Source: DATKIY01 sp963726755 (GTDB lineage: Bacteria > Actinomycetota > Actinomycetes > JAHEKZ01). From it: DNA of 64,000 nucleotides. Both the position numbers and the translations under genes were made by a program. The notes under the pieces are model-generated. The model worked only from the letters and a program-made list of their open reading frames with translations, made no database searches and was not told the DNA's origin. Location: NCBI GenBank assembly GCA_963726755.1, contig CAVSDB010000001.1, forward strand, positions 124,001 through 188,000. The letters run 5' to 3'. Below are positions 1 to 7,675 of the stretch, in pieces (position 1 is the first letter of the stretch; each line of letters begins with the position of its first letter).

Positions 1-2
1 CT

Positions 3-47
3 CAAGCGACCCACTGGGACGAGTTCTTAGACGCTTTCGTGTCCTAA
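3..47 (+). CDS. Possible C-terminal end of an upstream protein (partial)
   Basis: One forward frame is open from the window edge to a TAA at 45-47 and would encode the tail QATHWDEFLDAFVS. The mix of aromatic and acidic residues looks like a real protein C-terminus, and the nearest gene is convergent with it. Only 14 residues are visible, so no family can be named and the call could be chance. Confidence 0.3.
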   Translation, partial: QATHWDEFLDAFVS

Positions 48-93
48 CGTCAGGATGATCCCTTGCGGTGGTCACTGAACCGGAGTTCGTGAC

Positions 94-152
94 TGGTTAG
101 TTCCATGCACTTTTCGGCTCGATTCGGGCTCGATTCTGCATGGAACTAACCA
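94..152. terminator. Long perfect inverted repeat at the 3' end of the lipoprotein gene
   Basis: Arms of 16 nt (94-109 and 137-152, TGGTTAGTTCCATGCA and its complement) flank a 27-nt loop that itself contains a short direct repeat (ggctcgattc twice). The right arm covers the stop codon of the reverse-strand lipoprotein gene. Position fits a transcription end or mRNA-stabilising hairpin between convergent genes. There is no T-run, so a classical intrinsic terminator is not certain. Confidence 0.45.
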
Positions 153-1669
153 TTCACGGTGAACGACGCAGTGCCAGCACTGTCGTATTGGTCGGCAAGT
201 AGGTAGTGCACGACATAGTCGCCTGGCGGTAGCGGCCAGGGCTTCCCCTGTGAGTCGGGGCCGATAGTCAACGATCCGGCCACGGTGGGCGGAAGTGCAC
301 CTGAGTCGTGCCCTCCGGTGTACCCCCACAGCAGGTAGTCATCAGTGTCGGGATTGTCCGCTGAGGCCTCGAAGACGCCGATCCAGTCCCAACGGTTTGC
401 TGGACCGTCGTCCCACGAGACGGTTATGGGTTCACCGACGGCGTACTCAGGTTTGTCGGTCGTTACTACTGCGTCAGCTTGCTTCGATCGCAGCCAGAAC
501 TCGTTGGTGGCTATCTGGTCGCCGCCCGAGTCATTCAGCACAATCTGGTACCCACCGGGTTCGAGACTTTGAGTGTCAAACGAAACCTGGTCGACAGCCG
601 CAACGCCTTCCTTGGTCGCGGCCGGTGTCGCAGGATCGCCGCCTTCGGGGATGACGACGACGGTGTTGTCTGAGGTACCCGGCGCGTTGACATAGGAATC
701 GAGCGAATCGCCAACCGTCAGCATGCGGGTGGTCAGGGACAGCGTCGTCGGCAACGCGACGGGCGTTACGTTGAAGCTCGATAGCACCGCACGGTGATCG
801 GAAGTCCACGGCATGTACTCAAGATCAACGTCGGCCCCGCCCTTCTCTCCGACCAGTTTGCTGTCCAGGGTGGTGGATGGGCCACCCGCGTAGACGTAGT
901 CGATGCGATCGCCAACGCCGCCCTCTCGGAAGTCGGGGTTGTCCTTCGTCAGGCCAGGAACCTTGACGGGATCTGGGTAGATGTCTCGGTAGGTGTCGCG
1001 GAACCCGATGTCGAACAACGCTTCGCTCACCGGCCAAGCGATGGGCTCGGTGATTCCATCCCTGGTCCCCACTGTCTCTTGGGTGTAGTCAAGGCTGGAC
1101 GGTTCGTTAAAGTCACCGGTGAGGAAGACGGGATATCCCTGCTTAGCCAGGGACTCCATTTGTGGCATCTGGATCTGTAGCGATGAGGTTCGAATCTCGT
1201 TCTCGGATGCGATGACGTCATCAACCGACATTCCGTTGACTACTTGAGTAGGTCCGTACTTGACGTAGTCAAGGTGTGTGTTGAAGAACGCGACCGAGTA
1301 CCCGGGCTGCACCTCGATGAGGGCGTAGAGGCCATCTGCGCCAGAGGGTTCATGGATCGGGTACTTGGACAGCAATTGGAGTCCAACGTTGTAGTACTTG
1401 TAACCGGTGTTCGCCGCGATTTCGGGGAGACGATCGTACGACTCCAAAACACCGACGACATCGGCACCGATGTCCTTGATGACAGCGTCGGTTTCTGGGC
1501 CACCCTCGTATTCGATGTTGTAGACCAAGACGTTCAGGTCCATAGATTCACCGGTCGCTAGGACGGTGGGCTCGGACGGAGAGTCGTCCGTACAGCCAGT
1601 TACGAGTGCCAATAGCGTCACCGCGAGGCAGGCCAGAATTCGAGCACGTGGTGCAAATGGATTTCCCAT
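146..1669 (-). CDS. Exported lipoprotein with endonuclease/exonuclease/phosphatase (EEP) fold
   Basis: 507 aa. The N-terminus has basic residues, a hydrophobic run and a lipobox (LVTGC, Cys about 26), so it should be a lipid-anchored extracellular protein. Residues about 45-300 carry the EEP landmarks in order: NVLVYNIEYEGG (Asn), GVLES (Glu), FFNTHLDY, FLTGDFNEP (GDFN), DRIDYVYAG and WTSDHRAV (catalytic SDH). These are the metal- and phosphate-binding residues of the DNase I/sphingomyelinase superfamily. The remaining 200 residues are a beta-rich tail of unknown role. Substrate could be nucleic acid or a phosphodiester; nothing visible decides. It is the last of three reverse-strand genes (spacing about 50 bp) behind two CNB proteins. 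Confidence 0.8.
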   Translation of the reverse strand: MGNPFAPRARILACLAVTLLALVTGCTDDSPSEPTVLATGESMDLNVLVYNIEYEGGPETDAVIKDIGADVVGVLESYDRLPEIAANTGYKYYNVGLQLLSKYPIHEPSGADGLYALIEVQPGYSVAFFNTHLDYVKYGPTQVVNGMSVDDVIASENEIRTSSLQIQMPQMESLAKQGYPVFLTGDFNEPSSLDYTQETVGTRDGITEPIAWPVSEALFDIGFRDTYRDIYPDPVKVPGLTKDNPDFREGGVGDRIDYVYAGGPSTTLDSKLVGEKGGADVDLEYMPWTSDHRAVLSSFNVTPVALPTTLSLTTRMLTVGDSLDSYVNAPGTSDNTVVVIPEGGDPATPAATKEGVAAVDQVSFDTQSLEPGGYQIVLNDSGGDQIATNEFWLRSKQADAVVTTDKPEYAVGEPITVSWDDGPANRWDWIGVFEASADNPDTDDYLLWGYTGGHDSGALPPTVAGSLTIGPDSQGKPWPLPPGDYVVHYLLADQYDSAGTASFTVNG

Positions 1670-1717
1670 CGCACCAACCTAGTCAGGGGCGACGGACTAC
1701 GGGGTCAGTTTGTGGAT

Positions 1718-2728
1718 CTATTCCTCGCCTTTCCACCCGTGGGTCTTGGCCACCTCCTTCAGACGAGGGAGATCAATGACGTTCGAAGCGGCAACGGCAA
1801 GCCGTACTGGAGTCGTCGCAATCAACGTGGACGTACGGTTGCCACCTTCGAGCAGTGCGCGTTCGCCGAGGATGGCTCCAGGCCCGACCTCACCGACAAC
1901 TTCACCATCGACATCGATCGACAGCACTCCATCGAGAAGCAGGAATAGTTCGTCCCCCGGTTCTCCTTGTCGAGTGATGACGCTGCCCTCCGGAAGACTG
2001 CGTATCTCCGGGCTCGTGTTCGCTTGCATGATTTCCACTGAGAGTTGTCGTTCAAGGGCAGTCTCGGCCGCCGTGACGACGACCGCTGAATCTTGCTCAC
2101 CCCATGGCGTCCGATCCCCAAAGGAGTGAGCCACCCAGGTCTTCTCGTCGGCTAAACCACTCTTGAGGGCCAGGTCACCAGCGCTGTCGTAGACCCAATG
2201 CCGGGGGAACGCGCTCGCTCCGGCGAGTTCGATATCACAACTGCCATCGACATGAATCGTCATCGCGAGGGTGGTCCAGACCATCGGCGCTCGCCATTGC
2301 ACGAAGGGTGCGTGGGGCACTGGCCGTGGCAGCGGAACGCCGGTTCGACCACCAACGGTTTGAACGAACTGCACGCTGTCCTCGCCGACTGCTGGCTCCG
2401 GGTTGAGTTCTGGGAGCGAGATGGCACGAAACGTGGCGCCGACCTTTGCCATCCGGACAGTCGTCGAACCCATTACGAGTCCAGCCTCCGATGACCGTCC
2501 GCAGTCGACGACGCGACCGTCCTCGACGTCGATCCAGGCGGACAGCACGTTGGAGAAGCGAAAGGCATCGCTGTCGCGGAGTTGATGCAGTTCCGCGATG
2601 CTGTCGATCCGTTCTGGTGGCGGGTCGTCGAAGTGAGCCACCTTGAGATCGAAGCCGGTCTTCAACAGCCCGTGGACTGATGCACTGGGAATCCAAGAAA
2701 TCGAAAGCGCTGTCTTTTCGATTCGCAC
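1718..2728 (-). CDS. Protein with C-terminal cyclic-nucleotide-binding domain, unknown N-terminal domain
   Basis: 336 aa from a GTG start preceded by AGGAGT. Residues about 240-325 form a CNB (cNMP_binding/CAP_ED) domain: VITRQGEPGDELFLLLDGVLSI followed by the phosphate-cassette-like GERALLEGGNRTST, keeping the Glu and Arg that contact the cyclic phosphate. The first 240 residues match no enzyme I can name; they contain a TVGGRTGVP segment and a conserved-looking FPRHWVYD motif. There is no DNA-binding helix-turn-helix, so it is not a Crp-type regulator. It sits 66 bp downstream of the MFS-CNB gene, so the two are probably cotranscribed. Ligand and output are unknown. Confidence 0.75.
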   Translation of the reverse strand: MRIEKTALSISWIPSASVHGLLKTGFDLKVAHFDDPPPERIDSIAELHQLRDSDAFRFSNVLSAWIDVEDGRVVDCGRSSEAGLVMGSTTVRMAKVGATFRAISLPELNPEPAVGEDSVQFVQTVGGRTGVPLPRPVPHAPFVQWRAPMVWTTLAMTIHVDGSCDIELAGASAFPRHWVYDSAGDLALKSGLADEKTWVAHSFGDRTPWGEQDSAVVVTAAETALERQLSVEIMQANTSPEIRSLPEGSVITRQGEPGDELFLLLDGVLSIDVDGEVVGEVGPGAILGERALLEGGNRTSTLIATTPVRLAVAASNVIDLPRLKEVAKTHGWKGEE

Positions 2729-2794
2729 GTTGACTCCTGAGGTCTGCTTGGTCTTCAGAGGTATAGCCCACGTCGCGGACGTATGGGAAGAGGG

Positions 2795-4468
2795 TCAGTC
2801 AGGTTCGTCGCTACTCCGTCGACGGTCGGCTTCGGCATGGGCCAGCTCGTGAGACTGCGACGAGCCGGTCACGGCCTCAAGGAAGACCTCACGAGCAAGT
2901 GCATAGAGGTGGACCTCATCGCGGGCTCGCACCGTGGCTGTCCTCGGAATGTCCCTCAGGAGGGCAATCTCACCGAAGTAGTCACCGGGGTTGGCCACCG
3001 CGATCTGAGTGCCGTGTCGAATGATGTCGAGGACTCCTTGGTCGACGACGTACAGCAGATCACCGGTATCGCCCTGTCTGAAGATGTCGACCCCCGGCGC
3101 GGCGCTGACTGAGATCAGGTGTCGTGACAATTGCTCAAGGGTCTCTTGTGGCAATGCCCCGAACATCGGGATCGCCTCGAGTCGCGCGAACCCCGGGCCA
3201 GGCAGTTCGGCCTCGGCGTCAAGCGAACGGATTTGAGTCAGTGCCAACAGGCCGACCACGGGGAAGAAGATGCCGGCCGCGACGAAGGCTCCGCCGGCAC
3301 CGAGGTGATTGACCAGGATCGGCGTGATCGTTGCGCCGACTGCCACACCGGCCATGGTCATGCTTTCCTGCGCTCCGAAAATACGCGCCAACACGTCGTG
3401 GTGCACGGCACGGTGCAGCAGGGTCCGTCCGGCGACGTCGACGAAGGCTTTACCCAGTCCAGAAAGCGCCAGCAGTACCCAGGCGACGACCGGGACGACG
3501 CTGAAGGCCACGCTCGTGATCGCGACTCCCGTGACGAGCATGCCTCCGGCAATTGCCGGCGTCATGGTGTGACGTCCGATGAGCACGACCGTGGCGGCCG
3601 CACCGACCAGGCCACCAACACCGACGGCGGACATCAAGACTCCAGGACCGGATGGTCCCATGTTGAGGACGTCGATGCCGAATACGACGGTCAGTACGTC
3701 GAGGGCACCGATCACCACCCATTGAGCGCCGACGACCAAAGTGAGCAAGAGTGCACCGGTGTTGTGCCTGAGTTCGTGTAGTCCGTTGAACGTCGCAGTC
3801 ACGATGGTTTCTGCCTGCGTATCACGGACAAAGGAGCGCCTCAGCGGGAGTGACCTGGTGAGCCACGCCCCGATCAGTGCTCCCGCGGACGTGAGGAAGA
3901 AGACGGAACCGGGACCATAGAGGCCAAGGAGTACTCCGGTGAGAATGGGGCCGACGAACATCGCCAGACCCTCAATCGTGCTAGACGCCGAGTGCCCCAC
4001 GGTGATCTCGGCTGGTGTCTCGGCGATCTCCGGAATGATCGCGTGGTGGACAGGTCGGGTGAAGACGATCGACGTTGTTGCGAGTGCGGCGGCAACATAG
4101 ATCGCTGCCGTAGGTGCCTCCATCACCAGCGCAAAGGCGACGATGAGTCGAGTGCCGGCTTGTACTGCGTAACCGAGGGCAAGTGCTTGATCGCGCCGCA
4201 TCCGTTCTGACAGCGAGGCGGCGAATGGTGCTGCCAAGGTTGCCGGCACCATCTGCACCACCGAGACGAGCCCAGCGGCGCTTGCTCCGCCGGTGTCGAA
4301 GGCCCAAACCAAGATGGCGATCCAGGTTGCCCATTCAGCTGTGCCAAAGATGAAGTAGGCCGACAGAACACGACGTAGCGCCGAAGTGTTCAAGATGGCG
4401 ATTGCCGAGTGGCCCTCCTCGGCGACGGCACGGTCGACCGCAAGGGGGTCACCCTCGCTTTCTGCCAT
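2795..4468 (-). CDS. MFS transporter fused to a cyclic-nucleotide-binding domain
   Basis: 557 aa. Residues about 30-415 are a major-facilitator-type membrane region with around 12 hydrophobic helices. A linker leads into a C-terminal CNB domain (about 430-540) with IFRQGDTGDLLYVVDQG and a canonical phosphate-binding cassette FGEIALLRDIPRTATV (Glu, Arg, Thr all present). The fusion suggests transport gated or tuned by cAMP/cGMP or a related ligand at the cytosolic face. The substrate cannot be told from sequence. It starts the reverse-strand run that continues with a second CNB protein and the EEP lipoprotein; an MBL hydrolase and a third CNB protein lie just upstream. Confidence 0.85.
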   Translation of the reverse strand: MAESEGDPLAVDRAVAEEGHSAIAILNTSALRRVLSAYFIFGTAEWATWIAILVWAFDTGGASAAGLVSVVQMVPATLAAPFAASLSERMRRDQALALGYAVQAGTRLIVAFALVMEAPTAAIYVAAALATTSIVFTRPVHHAIIPEIAETPAEITVGHSASSTIEGLAMFVGPILTGVLLGLYGPGSVFFLTSAGALIGAWLTRSLPLRRSFVRDTQAETIVTATFNGLHELRHNTGALLLTLVVGAQWVVIGALDVLTVVFGIDVLNMGPSGPGVLMSAVGVGGLVGAAATVVLIGRHTMTPAIAGGMLVTGVAITSVAFSVVPVVAWVLLALSGLGKAFVDVAGRTLLHRAVHHDVLARIFGAQESMTMAGVAVGATITPILVNHLGAGGAFVAAGIFFPVVGLLALTQIRSLDAEAELPGPGFARLEAIPMFGALPQETLEQLSRHLISVSAAPGVDIFRQGDTGDLLYVVDQGVLDIIRHGTQIAVANPGDYFGEIALLRDIPRTATVRARDEVHLYALAREVFLEAVTGSSQSHELAHAEADRRRSSDEPD

Positions 4469-4574
4469 CCTCGCCCTCCGGCTCGAGCAGGACTTCCGTG
4501 GCTGGTCGCTCGCTCAACATAGCCGCCTAACTTGCCTGCGAAACGGAAACGGGGACACAGGTTAAGGCATTGCG

Positions 4575-5387
4575 CTAGGACACGTGTAGGACTTGTGCCT
4601 CTCGCGCCATCTCAACGGGCAAAGGCGCGTCGAGTTCGGCTGCGATCGCGTCAAGCTCTTCGTCGCTCCGCGCTGGAGCATGGTGAAAGAGCACGAGTCG
4701 CTTCACGTCGAGACCGGACGCGAACTCCACCGCCTCGCCAATGGTGGAGTGCCCGTAGTCGTGTGCCAACTGACTTTCAGACTCAAGGAACTGTGCGTCG
4801 TGAATCAGCAGATCCACTCCGTGTACGAGTGACCTCACTTCATCGGTGAGCGGACCCTTCGCGATGTGGTCAGGCAAATAGGCGATGTCGCTCGTGCCGT
4901 CGCTGACGCGATAGCCGAACGCTCGTCCTCCTTTGTGTCGGACCTCTGCGGCAGTCACAGTGAACGCCCCCTGGTCGTACGTTCCCGGTTCGATTGCCGT
5001 GAAGCTCCACGTTCCGCGCAACTCCGCTGGTGTGATCGGAAACGCGGGTGGTGACATTGCCTGGGTAAGCAACGCCTGTCCCGTACGACCTTCTTGAGCG
5101 GGTAAATAGACGCTGACGTTTGCATCTTCGTTATCGCCGGACCGGAAGAACGGCAACCCCTGCATGTGGTCCCAGTGGAGGTGGCTCAGCAGGATCACGC
5201 CGTTGAATGGTTGACCATCCAGCAGCTTTGTCAGGCGTTGCAACCCGGTGCCTGCGTCAAGCATCAAAGTTGGGCGAGAGGCTCCGGTTGCGGTCACTGC
5301 GATACAGGACGTGTGGCCGCCATATTTCAGGAAATCCTTGCCGGAGACCGGAGTTGAGCCCCGCACTCCCAGCAAGTTCAACTGCAC
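4575..5387 (-). CDS. Metallo-beta-lactamase-fold hydrolase (cyclic phosphodiesterase-like)
   Basis: About 270 aa. I chose the GTG at 5385-5387 (VQLNLLGVRGSTP) because family members begin there, and longer starts would run into the divergent gene. The opening LGVRGSTPVSG..KYGGHTSC and the metal motif HLHWDHMQG (HxHxDH), then LPDH, LIHDAQF, HDYGHST and LVLFHH, place it in the PhnP/RNase Z-like branch of the MBL superfamily. That branch includes phosphoribosyl-1,2-cyclic-phosphate and cyclic-nucleotide phosphodiesterases. Given three CNB proteins within 5 kb, hydrolysis of a cyclic nucleotide is an attractive but unproven function. Confidence 0.8.
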   Translation of the reverse strand: MQLNLLGVRGSTPVSGKDFLKYGGHTSCIAVTATGASRPTLMLDAGTGLQRLTKLLDGQPFNGVILLSHLHWDHMQGLPFFRSGDNEDANVSVYLPAQEGRTGQALLTQAMSPPAFPITPAELRGTWSFTAIEPGTYDQGAFTVTAAEVRHKGGRAFGYRVSDGTSDIAYLPDHIAKGPLTDEVRSLVHGVDLLIHDAQFLESESQLAHDYGHSTIGEAVEFASGLDVKRLVLFHHAPARSDEELDAIAAELDAPLPVEMAREAQVLHVS

Positions 5388-5483
5388 GGACAGAACCCTA
5401 GGCCAACTCTTCGGTGCCGCGCATTGCCTGTGTACGAGTTGGGTGGCCATCATGGAGGCACGGCTCAAGCGCTGGAGGCTCGA

Positions 5484-5888
5484 ATGGTCCAACCGACCGC
5501 TGCAGACCTTGGTGAGGTCTCGCTGTTCTCATCACTTGATGAACGGGCGCGGGAACACATCGTGAGCAGGCTCGAGGTTGCTGAGTACGCCGAGAACGAT
5601 CGGATCGTGGTTGAGGGTACGGCTGGGGTCGACCTGTTCGTCATCAGACGCGGACGAGCGTTAGCAACGCAGCGCGAACGAGGGATGATTCGACTCCTCG
5701 GACCGGGTGACTTCTTCGGCGAGATCGCACTGTTGGGCAAAGGAGAGCGAACCGCGACCATCACGGCGTCCACTCCGATGGTCGTTTGGATCCTGCGCAG
5801 TGATGCGATTCGTTCACTACAAAACGAGTCCCCTGCGGTGAGCGAGGCCTTGGTCACCGCAATGCAGGATCGACTCGCTGACGGCTAG
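5484..5888 (+). CDS. Stand-alone cyclic-nucleotide-binding domain protein
   Basis: 134 aa, almost entirely one CNB domain. ATG 5484 has a GGAGG 5 nt upstream; an in-frame ATG at 5424 is possible but lacks this. Landmarks are DRIVVEGTAGVDLFVIRRG and the cassette FFGEIALLGKGERTATI. There is no output domain or helix-turn-helix, so it would have to act by binding a partner. It is transcribed away from the MBL hydrolase (about 96 bp between starts) and toward a P-loop gene 19 bp downstream, with which it likely forms a transcript. Confidence 0.8.
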   Translation: MVQPTAADLGEVSLFSSLDERAREHIVSRLEVAEYAENDRIVVEGTAGVDLFVIRRGRALATQRERGMIRLLGPGDFFGEIALLGKGERTATITASTPMVVWILRSDAIRSLQNESPAVSEALVTAMQDRLADG

Positions 5889-5907
5889 GGGTGTTGGGTT
5901 CCTAGTC

Positions 5908-6429
5908 ATGGTCTCAGCAGACCCCGCAGCCGTGCTGCTGACTGGCTCCTATGGGGTTGGTAAGAGCACGGTTGCTCTAGAGATCGCCGACCTATTGGAG
6001 AAAAGCGGGGAGTCCTTCGCAGTCTTGGATTTGGACTTCCTCGGATGGTTCGAAACTGGGTCTGAGAATCCCGTTGGCGAGGACGTGTGGCTGGCAAATG
6101 TCGCGGCCGTTACAACGAACTATCTGGCTGTTGGCGTCACGTCGTTTGTCGTTGCCGGGTACATGAAGGACGCGCTCCAACTAGAGCAGCTCAGATCCAC
6201 ACTCGCGATGCCGCTGACCGTGGTGCGCTTGACGGCCTCGTGGTCAACGATCGAGAACCGACTTCTGTCAGATCCGACGTCTGGACGTGCCGCTGACCTT
6301 CGGGAGGCGTCGACAGATCAACACGCAGAAGCCTGCGTGGGGCTGGAGGACTTGACCATTCCTAACGATCGACCGCTGCCTCTAGTCGCATCCGACATTC
6401 TTCGTGAACTTGGTTGGCTTACTCGCTAG
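5908..6429 (+). CDS. Small P-loop NTP-binding protein, possible kinase
   Basis: 173 aa. A Walker A motif GSYGVGKST lies within the first 25 residues, followed by a helix and LDLDFLGWFE (a Walker-B/acceptor-like DLD). The layout and size resemble small nucleoside- or gluconate-kinase-like P-loop proteins (AAA_33/adenylylsulfate kinase type). No specificity motif is visible. It lies 19 bp behind the stand-alone CNB gene, and its stop overlaps the stop of the convergent MFS gene by 3 bp. The family assignment is general; the substrate is unknown. Confidence 0.65.
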   Translation: MVSADPAAVLLTGSYGVGKSTVALEIADLLEKSGESFAVLDLDFLGWFETGSENPVGEDVWLANVAAVTTNYLAVGVTSFVVAGYMKDALQLEQLRSTLAMPLTVVRLTASWSTIENRLLSDPTSGRAADLREASTDQHAEACVGLEDLTIPNDRPLPLVASDILRELGWLTR

Positions 6430-7616
6430 GAAATGTCAGCCTCACCAATCAGGTCCGGTTGGGACTCCGGTTCGCGTCGATTCACCCAGATCACTAACGC
6501 CGCAACAACCACCGAAACCATCGCGAGCACGCCGAAGGCCACCTGGTCCCCTGCCCACTCTGCGAAGGCGCCACCGACCGTCGGGCCGGCGATACCACTC
6601 ACTGCCCAGATGATGTTCGCCATCGCGCTCATCACGGCAACACTGACGACGCCTCGATTTACCGCGAGCAAACCGAAGGGGAATGTCAGCGAGATAGTGA
6701 TTCCGGTGGCGATACTGGCAGCGACGAGAAAGGCCAGAGTGGCGGGAACTCCTGCGAAGACGGTTGGGATTACGGTGGCTGCCGCAGTCGCCAAGGTCCA
6801 GAACGCAGCAAAGCGAGGACGCGTCCAGTGGTTTGCCTGGCGCGCAGCAACACCGCTCGCGATCGCGAAGACACAGGCAGCCAATGAGAACGCCAGGCCG
6901 ATGCCCCGGGCGTCGTAGCCGGCATCGTCGAGTCGAAGCGGAACCAACAGGTCAGATGTCATCCACATCATGGCTGCTGCAATCGTCAGCAGGAGCATCG
7001 TGGCCAACCCCGGGTCGCTACCCATCGAGCGGACGAGGGCACGTGCGGGCGGCGCGGGGTCCTTGCGCAGTCCAGTCCCAGAGCGCTCGAACAGCAGCAT
7101 CAGCAACACAAACGACATCACGACCGCCAGCCCAACGAACGGGGCACCCAGCGAGAACTGCTGGGCGACCCAACCGGCGTACGCCGGACTGAGCGTGGCC
7201 GCGACGGCAACGGTGGTTGTGGTCAGAGCAAGAACACGCGGGCTCTGGTCGCCGGCGGCCTGATCTAGCCAAGCGACGATCGAAACCCAAAGGGTTCCGA
7301 ACGCGACGCCGAAGAGTGCACGCGTCAGCACCAAGCTCCAATATCCCGGAAGGAAGGGCATGGCGTAGCACGTCAAGATCACTACTGCAAGCGCCCACAG
7401 TGTGAGAATCCGAGGACTGATTCGCTGGGTGATGTAGCTCGCCGGCAACGACGCCACCAGAATCCCGACGCCTGCAACCGCAAAGATGAGTCCGCCTTCA
7501 AAGTCCGTGAGGTCGTACAACTCGATGTAGTCAGGGACTAGTGGCGTAAGACCGGACCAGCACAGTTCTGAAACGAACAGGGCGGTGAAAACAAGGACGA
7601 GGACTCGGACATTCAT
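6426..7616 (-). CDS. MFS transporter
   Basis: About 396 aa with around 12 hydrophobic helices; the first half ends with a long charged loop (LLFERSGTGLRKDPAPPAR). The repeated helix pattern and the motif-A-like loop after helix 2 (ASYITQRISPRILTLW) support a major-facilitator drug or metabolite exporter. I prefer ATG 7616 (MNVRVLVLVF) over the TTG at 7652, because the first helix then follows at once. Unlike its neighbour at 2795-4468 it has no CNB domain. The substrate is not predictable. Confidence 0.8.
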   Translation of the reverse strand: MNVRVLVLVFTALFVSELCWSGLTPLVPDYIELYDLTDFEGGLIFAVAGVGILVASLPASYITQRISPRILTLWALAVVILTCYAMPFLPGYWSLVLTRALFGVAFGTLWVSIVAWLDQAAGDQSPRVLALTTTTVAVAATLSPAYAGWVAQQFSLGAPFVGLAVVMSFVLLMLLFERSGTGLRKDPAPPARALVRSMGSDPGLATMLLLTIAAAMMWMTSDLLVPLRLDDAGYDARGIGLAFSLAACVFAIASGVAARQANHWTRPRFAAFWTLATAAATVIPTVFAGVPATLAFLVAASIATGITISLTFPFGLLAVNRGVVSVAVMSAMANIIWAVSGIAGPTVGGAFAEWAGDQVAFGVLAMVSVVVAALVIWVNRREPESQPDLIGEADIS

Positions 7617-7675
7617 CGAGTCAGTCGCCCCATCCCGGTCGTCATTGCCCAACTACCGCGTGGGGCATCGAGTCC

